Positions 6,294 through 11,948 of a stretch of DNA of 11,948 nt are shown in pieces; positions within the stretch are counted from its first letter, which is position 1; each line of letters starts with the position of its first letter. Under the pieces are notes generated by a model that had not been told where the DNA came from, made no database searches, and worked only from the letters and a program-made list of their open reading frames with translations. The position numbers and the translations under genes are program-made. Source of the stretch: an uncultured Lachnospiraceae bacterium (lineage in GTDB: Bacteria > Bacillota > Clostridia > Lachnospirales > Lachnospiraceae); the NCBI GenBank assembly GCA_949346185.1, contig CASGVX010000033.1, positions 1 to 11,948 on the forward strand, written 5' to 3'.

Positions 6294-7277
6294 TTGTTTG
6301 GTTTTGGCCAGTTGATTGGGGAACTGAAAAAAAGCCCCAAGAAAATCGTGTTTACAGAGGGGGAGGATGCTCGTATTTTGGAGGCTTCTTCCAGACTTTT
6401 AGCGAGTAATTTCCTGCACCCGATATTGGTGGGAAATGAGGAGAGGATTTTTGATGCGGCAGAGGAGAGCGGCTTCAATATCCGAGGAGCTGAGATTATC
6501 GACCCAGAGAAATATGAAAAGATGGACGAGATGGTGGAGGTGCTATGTGAAATCCGCAAGAAAAAGGGCATCACGCCAGAAAAGGCAAGGGAAATCCTGA
6601 AGCAGACAAATTATTTTGGCACCATGCTGGTAAAGATGGGCGTGGCGGATTCCCTGCTGGGGGGCGCTACCTACACTACGGCAGATACCGTGCGTCCGGC
6701 ACTGCAGCTGATTAAGACAAAACCAGAGAATAATATCGTCTCTTCCTGCTTTATATTGGTGCGTCCCAGCGCTACCGGCGAGAACGAAGTGCTTGCCATG
6801 GCGGATTGCGCCATCAATATTAAGCCCACGGAGGACGAGCTGGTGGAAATCGCAGGGGAGGCGGCAGAATGTGCCCGCATCTTCGGCGTGGATCCCCAGC
6901 TGGCATTTCTGAGTTATTCTACCCACGGCTCTGGAAGTGGCGAGGACGTGGACAAGATGAGAAATGCGGCGCTTAAGACCAAGGAAAAATATCCTGAACT
7001 TCCCATTGAGGGAGAGATGCAGTTCGATGCGGCGGTTTCCCCCAGAGTGGCTAGGACGAAATGCCCGGACTCCAAGGTGGCGGGCCATGCCAACACCTTT
7101 ATTTTCCCGGATATCAATTCAGGGAATATCGGATATAAGATTGCCCAGCGCATGGGTAACTTTGAGGCCTATGGCCCCATTCTTCTGGGATTGAATGCGC
7201 CTGTGAATGATTTATCCAGAGGATGCAATGCCTCAGAGGTATATTCTATGGCAATTATTACGGCGGCGCTTGCGTAA
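6294..7277 (+). CDS. pta: Phosphate acetyltransferase
   Basis: This 327-residue protein has the usual length of a single-domain Pta, which interconverts acetyl-CoA plus phosphate and acetyl phosphate plus CoA in the cytosol. Recognisable blocks are KIVFTEGEDARI near the N-terminus, ATYTTADTVRPALQLI, SSCFIL, GEMQFDAAVSP, HANTFIFPDINSGNIGYKIAQR and the C-terminal GLNAPVNDLSRGC. Ser308 and Arg309 match catalytic-site residues Ser309 and Arg310 of the Methanosarcina thermophila enzyme. At the position of its Asp316 this protein has Glu315, a conservative change. The TTG start at 6294 has GGAG (6282-6285) 8 nt upstream and gives the standard N-terminus. Acetate kinase (ackA), often adjacent, is absent here: an AraC gene follows, separated by a strong terminator. 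Single-gene transcription from the 6213-6241 promoter is likely. Confidence 0.93.
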   Translation: MFGFGQLIGELKKSPKKIVFTEGEDARILEASSRLLASNFLHPILVGNEERIFDAAEESGFNIRGAEIIDPEKYEKMDEMVEVLCEIRKKKGITPEKAREILKQTNYFGTMLVKMGVADSLLGGATYTTADTVRPALQLIKTKPENNIVSSCFILVRPSATGENEVLAMADCAINIKPTEDELVEIAGEAAECARIFGVDPQLAFLSYSTHGSGSGEDVDKMRNAALKTKEKYPELPIEGEMQFDAAVSPRVARTKCPDSKVAGHANTFIFPDINSGNIGYKIAQRMGNFEAYGPILLGLNAPVNDLSRGCNASEVYSMAIITAALA

Positions 7278-7286
7278 GGCGGCGAG

Positions 7287-7317
7287 AGAGGGCACCACAT
7301 TTCGTGGTGCCCTTTTT
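7287..7317 (+). terminator. Strong Rho-independent terminator after pta
   Basis: GGGCACCAC (7290-7298) and GTGGTGCCC (7304-7312) form a perfect 9-bp GC-rich stem with a 5-nt loop, followed by five T (7313-7317). Flanking A-T pairs can extend the stem. Confidence 0.93.
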
Positions 7318-7358
7318 AAACTGATGGGAAAGTTCGCAAGACGGGGGATTGTTGTACG

Positions 7359-8480
7359 ATGCTGGATTTATTTATGGTAACACAGATGATTTCGCTGCTT
7401 CATGCGCCCATTGCCCTGTATCGGGAGGATGGCACGGTTTTCAAGGCTCTGGAGGCGGTGGATGGGGAGGCGTTGATTGAGCCGGAAAAGATTTGCGGCA
7501 ACGACAAAGAATTTCCCTTACTGAACGTGGAGGAAAATGGAGTTACCTATGCCCTGCTATGGTGCGGGGAGGAGAATTGCTTTCTGGGCTTGGGAAAGCT
7601 CAGGATCTATGATTTCGGGGATGAGGCGGCGAAGCAGTATCCCTATTGCCCGCAGGATGAACTGACGGCTATCATCGTCATCCTGTGGAAAATGATGACA
7701 GGACAAGAGTTAAAGATTCGGGAGATTCTGGAGCGCAATATCGTGTCGGGAGTTTCCATCAAGGAACAGCTGACGAAAGATATATTCCGCCGGCAGGAAG
7801 AGGGAGCCAGACACAATCCTTATAGCCAGGAAGTGAGGGAGCAGGAGTGCATCTGCCGGGGAGATGTGCCGGGGCTGCGGGAGTGTTTCGAGGAGGTGTA
7901 CAGTGGGCATGCGGGCACGCTGGCATCAGATACGGTGAGGCAGCAGAAGAATTTGGCAATTTGCGCTATTACCCTGTCTGCCAGAAGTGCCATCAAGGGG
8001 GGGATGCATCCAGAACTGGCGTATTCCATGGCGGATACCTTTATCTATCAGATCGAGGAGCATCTGACAGATGCCATAAAGGTTCAGAATGCCACGCGGG
8101 ATGCTCAGGTGGAGTATGCCAGGCAGGTCAGCCATCTGCAGCAGAAATTTGGGGACGCTCCCTTTTTGAACAGGATTAAGGATTATGTGTTCTGCCATAT
8201 TCATGAACCGCTCTTGGTGCGAGATGTGGCGGAACATATGGGTGTTTCTCCCAATTATTTATCGGATCGCTTTCGCCGGGAGGCGGGCATGACGCTGAAA
8301 CAATATATTATAGAAGAAAAAATTATTTCCAGCGAGAAACTTTTGAAATATACGGATTATTCCTTGCAGGAAATCAGTAACTACTGTGCTTTTAGTTCCC
8401 AGAGCAGGTACAGCGAATATTTCCAGAGAAAGAATGGTATCACGCCAGCGAAATATCGAAAAAAATATGGCGTTTTATAA
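7359..8480 (+). CDS. AraC/XylS-family transcriptional regulator
   Basis: This is a 373-residue regulator. The last 100 or so residues (about 272-373) form the AraC double helix-turn-helix: VRDVAEHMGVSPNYLSDRFRRE is the first recognition unit. YTDYSLQEISNYCAFSSQSRYSEYFQRKNGITPAKYRK is the second, with the conserved F-x-x-x-S-R-Y-x-x-x-F and G-x-T-P-x-x-Y-R pattern. The first 260 or so residues are an effector or sensor region I cannot assign; they contain no cupin-like motif I recognise and no membrane segment, so the protein should be cytosolic. GGGGG (7343-7347) lies 11 nt before the ATG, a slightly long spacing, and no better in-frame start is seen. It sits alone between the pta terminator and the HPr-like gene, so its target is not evident; the HPr-like gene just downstream is a possible one. 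Confidence 0.9.
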   Translation: MLDLFMVTQMISLLHAPIALYREDGTVFKALEAVDGEALIEPEKICGNDKEFPLLNVEENGVTYALLWCGEENCFLGLGKLRIYDFGDEAAKQYPYCPQDELTAIIVILWKMMTGQELKIREILERNIVSGVSIKEQLTKDIFRRQEEGARHNPYSQEVREQECICRGDVPGLRECFEEVYSGHAGTLASDTVRQQKNLAICAITLSARSAIKGGMHPELAYSMADTFIYQIEEHLTDAIKVQNATRDAQVEYARQVSHLQQKFGDAPFLNRIKDYVFCHIHEPLLVRDVAEHMGVSPNYLSDRFRREAGMTLKQYIIEEKIISSEKLLKYTDYSLQEISNYCAFSSQSRYSEYFQRKNGITPAKYRKKYGVL

Positions 8481-8564
8481 AAAATAGAAAAAAACGAAGA
8501 TTTTGGATAAAAATAATAGAAAAAGGGTATAAAAGCCTTGGAAAATGTGGTAGCATTTGGCAAT

Positions 8565-8593
8565 GTTACATGGGAGTTGGGGAAACATATAAT
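8565..8593 (+). promoter_or_regulatory. Sigma-A promoter for the HPr-like gene
   Basis: GTTACA (8565-8570) and a perfect TATAAT (8588-8593) are separated by 17 bp. Transcription would begin near 8600, giving a short leader before AAAAGGAG (8631-8638). An upstream TTGGAT / TATAAA pair (8503-8533) has a 19-bp spacer and is weaker. Confidence 0.65.
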
Positions 8594-8646
8594 GTATGGG
8601 ATAGTAAATGGAGTGAGAAGTTTCATTGCAAAAAGGAGTGATGATC

Positions 8647-8883
8647 GTGGAAAAATTCCCAATTAAATTTCATGATGTAGCTGATGTGCGCAAGTTTGTA
8701 CATGTAGTTTCTAAGTATGATGCGGATTTTGATCTGTACTGTGGAAGTTACTGTGTGGATGCAAAATCCATTTTGGGTATTATGACTATGGATTTAAAAA
8801 GCAAGTTACTCTTATCAGGGAACTGCGAGCCAAGAGAGAAGGATCAGTTGATGAACGAACTGAATTGGATAGCCGTAGCGTAA
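8647..8883 (+). CDS. HPr-like protein without the phosphoryl-accepting histidine
   Basis: This is a 78-residue protein with the HPr fold signature. SKYDADFDL (22-30) and VDAKSILGIM (38-47) align without gaps to SKYDADVNL and VNLKSIMGVM of Bacillus subtilis HPr (from memory). Ser41 thus matches regulatory Ser46, while the position of phosphotransfer His15 is Asp10; His9 is one residue off, and the HARPA motif is absent. It cannot be a normal PTS phosphocarrier. A Crh-like regulatory role through Ser41 is possible, but the partner residues are not proven. The start is set by AAAAGGAG (8631-8638): GTG 8647 is 8 nt downstream, whereas ATG 8641 is only 2 nt away and TTG 8626 lies before it. It has its own promoter and ends at a long hairpin. 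Similar His-less HPr-like proteins are common in Clostridia. Confidence 0.75.
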   Translation: MEKFPIKFHDVADVRKFVHVVSKYDADFDLYCGSYCVDAKSILGIMTMDLKSKLLLSGNCEPREKDQLMNELNWIAVA

Positions 8884-8900
8884 ATCGCAAAATCATACAG

Positions 8901-8950
8901 ATGGAAAGAAGAAGGGCCCTGCCAGAGTGCAGGGTCCTTCTTCTTTCCAT
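8901..8950. terminator. Long hairpin between convergent genes, probable bidirectional terminator
   Basis: Bases 8901-8922 and 8929-8950 form a 22-bp stem with one G-U pair and a 6-nt loop (CAGAGT). The T-rich stretch is inside the stem arm (CTTCTTCTTTCC) rather than a clean T-run after it. It sits 17 nt past the HPr-like stop and about 75 bp beyond the end of the minus-strand membrane gene, a fitting place for shared termination. Confidence 0.65.
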
Positions 8951-9024
8951 AGGAAAGTTCGTCATATTTCCAATAGCGAAGAACGCTGGAGGTTCTTACT
9001 ATCTATTAGGTGCAATAGCATTTT

Positions 9025-9441
9025 TTAAAATATCCGATAACTGGGGAATCTGCTGTCCAGCAGAATATATTCCATAAAGTCATGGAGGAGTATCATCGGG
9101 CAGGATAATAGGAACCAGAGGTTGGTGTATAGAAGGCAGATCTGACCCAGAAGATTATACTGCTGTCCGGAGTAGTCCCATACATTTAGGTGCATCTGCT
9201 TATTTACCACCATGCCAAAGATAAACTCCACCGTGGTAATCATAATGCCGCAAAAAAGCATTTGGCTGAGCAGGGAAGCAGAGGGGCCTAGAATATGCTG
9301 CACTGCCCCTACTAGGAGGAAGCAGGTGCCCCCGGCCAGCAGCATGGAGATGTGAGAGTATCCTCTGGCTAGGATTTCCAGCCCGCAATAGAGGAAGCCG
9401 CCAGTAAGAAACATCATGATGTATGCTTGGATTTGTGACAT
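9025..9441 (-). CDS. Small multi-pass membrane protein, CmpB-type 'putative ABC transporter permease' family
   Basis: This is a 138-residue, very hydrophobic protein with about four membrane segments (roughly 6-24, 33-52, 57-77 and 95-117). The pattern GGFLYCGLEILARGY near the start and VWDYS-x-x-QYNLLGQICL (about residues 85-101) is that of the CmpB-like family (PF06541), which databases label putative ABC permease although transport is unproven. The start is ATG at 9441, because AAGGAGG (complement of 9448-9454) lies 6 nt upstream. The ATG at 9471 would add ten residues but has no ribosome binding site. No ATPase gene is adjacent. The gene is the only one on the minus strand; it converges with the HPr-like gene and diverges from the serine hydrolase. 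I could not fix a convincing promoter in 9442-9560. Confidence 0.75.
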   Translation of the reverse strand: MSQIQAYIMMFLTGGFLYCGLEILARGYSHISMLLAGGTCFLLVGAVQHILGPSASLLSQMLFCGIMITTVEFIFGMVVNKQMHLNVWDYSGQQYNLLGQICLLYTNLWFLLSCPMILLHDFMEYILLDSRFPSYRIF

Positions 9442-9596
9442 AAAAAACCTCCTTGGTGTTTTTGGGTTCATATCATGTAAAATAGTGCCAAAGAACTTGT
9501 ATTTCCGAAATGAATCATATCAAAAATCCTTCGCCTTCTCTGGCAGTGAATAATAATTAGTTTTGCACAGTTGGGGAAAAATATGCGGAAGAGCGG

Positions 9597-9625
9597 TTTC
9601 TTTTCCATGAAAATCATGGTAAAAT
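9597..9625 (+). promoter_or_regulatory. Probable extended -10 promoter for the serine hydrolase gene
   Basis: TGG-TAAAAT (9617-9625) matches an extended -10; the -35 at 17 bp, TTTCTT (9597-9602), is poor. CCATGA (9605-9610) and TCATGG (9614-9619) form a small dyad overlapping the element. A second small dyad, TAGGAT / ATCCTA (9639-9654), is in the leader. Apart from these I see nothing certain in 9442-9723. Confidence 0.4.
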
Positions 9626-9723
9626 GAAATTTAGCTGCTAGGATTCTCATCCTATGGCATAAAAGGATGAATGGCTGCAAATAGTAACAGTTAGCAGTGA
9701 ATGTAGAAGAGGAGAGCTTATTT

Positions 9724-10917
9724 ATGAATCAAAAGATTTTGAGTAGATTAGATGATGCGATTGCCAGTACGCTGATTACTCAGTCAGACAACCCGGATAA
9801 TAATGTGGGGGCGGCTGTCAGCGTGATACATAAGGGAAAGGAGGTTTTCCGAAATGAATATGGCATGGCAGACAAGGAGAAGAAGATACCCATGGAGAAG
9901 GATAGCATCTTTCGCTGCTACTCTATGACGAAGCCGGTGACTTCCGTGGCTGTGATGACGCTGGTGGAGGAGGGAAAACTATCCCTGTCTGATGCTGTCA
10001 GCATATACCTGCCGGGATTCCGCAACCAGAAGGTGCTTACGGAGGATGGGCTGGTACCAGTGGAACGAGAGGTGACTATCCAGGATTTGATGGATATGAC
10101 GGCGGGGGTGGTTTATCCCGATGCATCCTTTCCGGCGGGGGCTGTGATGCAGGAAATGATAGATGAGTATTATCGAAAAATATTTGAGGAGGACAAGCCC
10201 ACTTCCACTTACGATCTGGCAAATCTAATCGGGCAGCAGCCATTGGCTTTCCAGCCGGGAACCCAGTGGAATTATAGTTTTTGCGCAGATGTGCTGGGAG
10301 CCGTGGTGGAAGTGGTATCAGGCAAGTCATATGGGGAATATCTGCGGGAAAGGATATTTGAACCTCTGGGCATGGTGGATACGGACTTTTATGTGCCTGA
10401 GGAGAAGCAGAATCGCTTTTGCCAGAATTATCAGTATATGCCAGAAACTGAAACGTTAGAGCCTTGCACTTGGCAGCATCTGGGGCTGTCATATTTTCAT
10501 TTGAAGAAACCTGCCTTCGAGTCCGGCGGAGCGGGACTGGTGTCTACCATTGACGATTACGCCAGATTTGTCCGCATGATGCTGGGCAAGGGCACTGTGG
10601 ACGGGGTGCGCATCCTTGGCAGGAAGACGGTGGAGTGGATGACCCAGAATCATCTGGATGAAAATCAAATCAAAACCTTGGACTGGGATGCTCTGAAGGG
10701 ATATGGCTATGGAAATCTGATGCGGGTGATGATTGACGAGGAGCGGGCAGAGATGATTGGCACTAACGGGGAGTATGGCTGGGATGGCTGGCTGGGGTGT
10801 TATGTCTGCATGGATCCCAAGGAGGATTTGGCTATTATCTACGTGATACAGAAATGTGGCGGAAATGGTTTTCGAGATGTACAAATTGTTAGAAATATCG
10901 TGTATTCCGCTTTATAG
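9724..10917 (+). CDS. Serine hydrolase of the beta-lactamase/class C fold (family VIII esterase-like)
   Basis: This is a 397-residue protein of the beta-lactamase superfamily (PF00144). The nucleophile motif S-x-x-K is Ser67-Met-Thr-Lys70, preceded by FRCYS as in EstB-type enzymes. The second motif is Tyr184-Ser185 in WNYSFCADVLG. GGAGLVSTIDDYARFVRM follows as the typical motif after the Omega region, and YGWDGWLG near the C-terminus may take the place of the KTG motif. No signal peptide is seen, so unlike class C beta-lactamases it probably stays in the cytosol and acts as an esterase or peptidase of unknown substrate. AGGAG (9710-9714) lies 9 nt before ATG 9724; an upstream in-frame GTG at 9697 lacks a ribosome binding site. 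It appears monocistronic. Antibiotic resistance should not be inferred. Confidence 0.88.
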   Translation: MNQKILSRLDDAIASTLITQSDNPDNNVGAAVSVIHKGKEVFRNEYGMADKEKKIPMEKDSIFRCYSMTKPVTSVAVMTLVEEGKLSLSDAVSIYLPGFRNQKVLTEDGLVPVEREVTIQDLMDMTAGVVYPDASFPAGAVMQEMIDEYYRKIFEEDKPTSTYDLANLIGQQPLAFQPGTQWNYSFCADVLGAVVEVVSGKSYGEYLRERIFEPLGMVDTDFYVPEEKQNRFCQNYQYMPETETLEPCTWQHLGLSYFHLKKPAFESGGAGLVSTIDDYARFVRMMLGKGTVDGVRILGRKTVEWMTQNHLDENQIKTLDWDALKGYGYGNLMRVMIDEERAEMIGTNGEYGWDGWLGCYVCMDPKEDLAIIYVIQKCGGNGFRDVQIVRNIVYSAL

Positions 10918-10991
10918 AAAAAAATGCCATGATGGGAAATGTGAAAGGATATTTTAACCTCACATGAACTTTATGTTAAATTTTTTGCCAG

Positions 10992-11021
10992 TGAATAAAT
11001 GTTTCTTTTTTACAGATACTA
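10992..11021 (+). promoter_or_regulatory. Sigma-G-like forespore promoter for spoVT
   Basis: TGAATA (10992-10997) is followed after 17 bp by GATACTA (11015-11021), close to the Bacillus sigma-G pattern (GMATR, about 18 bp, CATNMTA). Transcription would begin near 11028, about 130 nt before the ATG. Known control of spoVT by sigma-G in Bacillus subtilis supports the call. A dyad, TGTTAC-N8-GTAACA (11045-11064), lies just downstream in the leader and could be a regulator site. No clear terminator of the preceding gene was found in 10918-10991. Confidence 0.6.
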
Positions 11022-11156
11022 TTTTTACAAATCTGACAGATCATTGTTACTGTGAATGGTAACAGATTCATTTAAGATGATATGCTCTGCTGCGTGGAAA
11101 TATTAGGTGGGATGCAAGTCGCTGTCAGATAATCTGTGAATAAAGGAGAAAAGGAA

Positions 11157-11702
11157 ATGAGAGCAACGGGAATAGTGCGTCGAATTGATGACTTGGGGCG
11201 AGTGGTGGTGCCCAAAGAGATACGTAGGACTTTGAAAATTCGTGAGGGTGATTCCTTGGAGATATATACGGACAGAGAGGGGGAAATTATCTTAAAGAAG
11301 TATTCTCCCATGTTAGAGATGGGGGAACTGGCAAAGCAGTACGTTGATACATTGGCGCAGAATGCGGGGGGGATTGTGGCAGTTACCGATCGGGATCACA
11401 TTATTGCGGTTTCCACAGGAGGAAAGAAGGATTTGCTGCAGAAGCCCATTAGCAAAGCATTAGAGAAGAATATGTCCGCCAGAAATAATGTGGTGGCTGA
11501 GGCGGAATCCAAGGATTACATTACGGTGACGGAGGATAAGCTGCCATTTTCCTATGAGATTATATATCCCATCATTGCATCAGGAGATGTGATTGGCAGC
11601 GTGATTCTTCTGGGAAGAAGTGATGACCGGAGATTTGGAGCCACGGAGGAAGCTCTGGTGGCCTTTTCTGCCAATTTCTTTGGGAAGCAGATGGAGCAAT
11701 AG
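11157..11702 (+). CDS. spoVT: Stage V sporulation protein T, AbrB-type transcription regulator
   Basis: This is a 181-residue protein; Bacillus subtilis SpoVT has 178. The N-terminal 52 residues are a swapped-hairpin AbrB DNA-binding domain starting MRATGIVRRIDDLGRVVVPK, nearly the textbook SpoVT start, with EIRRTLKIREGDSLEIY following. Residues about 53-181 form a GAF-like ligand domain. It controls forespore genes during late sporulation, acting as activator and repressor, so the host is a spore former. ATG 11157 is chosen because AAAGGAG (11142-11148) is 8 nt upstream and because it gives the family N-terminus; GTG 11136 would add seven residues and overlap the ribosome binding site. It has a sigma-G-like promoter at 10992-11021 and a terminator at 11754-11786, so it is monocistronic. 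Confidence 0.96.
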   Translation: MRATGIVRRIDDLGRVVVPKEIRRTLKIREGDSLEIYTDREGEIILKKYSPMLEMGELAKQYVDTLAQNAGGIVAVTDRDHIIAVSTGGKKDLLQKPISKALEKNMSARNNVVAEAESKDYITVTEDKLPFSYEIIYPIIASGDVIGSVILLGRSDDRRFGATEEALVAFSANFFGKQMEQ

Positions 11703-11753
11703 GTCAGCGGGCATGTTTTGACCCGAAATATTTGAAAATATCCGTAAAAGAAA

Positions 11754-11786
11754 ACCGGTATGCCGCAAGGCATTACCGGTCTTTTT
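11754..11786 (+). terminator. Rho-independent terminator after spoVT
   Basis: ACCGGTATGCC (11754-11764) pairs with GGCATTACCGGT (11769-11780) around a GCAA tetraloop, with one bulged base. CTTTTT (11781-11786) follows. Confidence 0.88.
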
Positions 11787-11836
11787 CGCAACACCTTCAA
11801 ACTCTTTGATGCTGTGGACTGCAAACTTGGTTTCCC

Positions 11837-11865
11837 TTGACAAATCGCCCTCCGCATATTATGAT
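11837..11865 (+). promoter_or_regulatory. Strong sigma-A promoter for the gene beyond the window
   Basis: TTGACA (11837-11842), a 17-bp spacer and TATGAT (11860-11865, five of six matches) form the best sigma-A promoter in the window. The -10 lies within a 21-bp palindrome. Transcription would begin near 11872. Confidence 0.8.
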
Positions 11866-11873
11866 AATATGCG
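11853..11873 (+). promoter_or_regulatory. 21-bp palindrome over the -10 element, probable operator
   Basis: CGCATATTAT (11853-11862), one central G, and ATAATATGCG (11864-11873) are perfect inverted arms. The dyad covers the whole -10 element and the likely start site, the classical place for a repressor. The odd spacing around one central base resembles Fur/PerR-type sites in layout, but the half-sites do not match those consensus sequences well. Confidence 0.6.
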
Positions 11874-11948
11874 TATGTAAAAGACGATGACGAGGGCACG
11901 AGCCTTAGAAAAACGTGCATTAGACACAGATGATATCATGAAGCTTCG
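11874..11948 (+). other. 5' leader running off the window
   Basis: At least 75 nt follow the predicted start without a ribosome binding site followed by a start codon. GCACG (11896-11900) can pair with CGTGC (11914-11918). TGATATCATGAA (11931-11942) repeats 12 nt also found in both 56-bp repeats. The stretch could be an ordinary leader or the start of a structured regulatory RNA; too little is visible to name a class. Confidence 0.35.

Noticed and set aside
9724..10917. Class C beta-lactamase (antibiotic resistance)
   Set aside because: No signal peptide, and the motif context (SMTK, WNYS, GWDGWLG) is of the esterase-like branch.
10939..10965. Terminator after the serine hydrolase gene
   Set aside because: ATGTGA and TCACAT can pair, but the stem is short and bulged and no T-run follows directly.
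11853..11873. PerR or Fur box
   Set aside because: The 21-bp symmetry around one base is similar in layout, but the half-site differs from TTATAAT and TGATAAT at several positions.
11874..11948. T-box or other named riboswitch
   Set aside because: Only about 75 nt are visible, and I could not find the T-box sequence, a stem I AGUA motif or another class signature.

Overview
The window looks like chromosomal DNA of a gut Clostridia bacterium, most likely Lachnospiraceae. Three things suggest this: a cytosolic GH31 alpha-glucosidase very close to the Ruminococcus (Blautia) obeum type, a SpoVT sporulation regulator, and a TetM-like GTPase fused to a YacP/Rae1-type NYN nuclease. Nearly all genes are on the + strand. 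Start sites are strong Firmicutes-type AGGAGG-like sites, several with TTG or GTG starts. There are no tRNA, rRNA, CRISPR or insertion-sequence features.

Layout. 1-268: 3' end of a TrpB-like PLP enzyme. 269-615: a terminator, an extended -10 promoter and a leader. 616-2604: GH31 alpha-glucosidase. 2671-3518: a small AT-rich nucleotidyltransferase/HEPN pair (MntA-HepT-like toxin-antitoxin) bounded by two perfect 56-bp direct repeats. 3513-6194: an 893-residue TetM/EF-G-like GTPase carrying a C-terminal Rae1-like endoribonuclease domain. 6294-7277: phosphate acetyltransferase with its own promoter, a 20-bp palindrome in its leader and a strong terminator. 7359-8480: AraC-family regulator. 8647-8883: a His-less HPr-like protein. 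9025-9441 (minus strand): a small CmpB-type membrane protein, convergent with the HPr-like gene across a long hairpin. 9724-10917: a beta-lactamase-fold serine hydrolase. 11157-11702: spoVT behind a sigma-G-like promoter. 11787-11948: a strong sigma-A promoter overlapped by a 21-bp palindrome, driving a leader that runs off the window.

The most interesting part is 2671-6194. Each 56-bp repeat carries an extended -10 element, a ribosome binding site and an ATG start codon. The first copy starts the nucleotidyltransferase gene. The second supplies the stop codon of the HEPN gene and the promoter, ribosome binding site and start of the GTPase-nuclease fusion. Recombination between the copies would remove exactly 792 bp, the whole toxin-antitoxin pair, and leave the downstream gene with intact expression signals. 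The cassette therefore looks like a recently acquired, cleanly removable module placed in front of a gene whose product probably works at the ribosomal A site. The remaining genes (sugar hydrolysis, acetate metabolism, HPr-like, AraC, serine hydrolase, spoVT) read as ordinary single-gene units without an obvious shared pathway.
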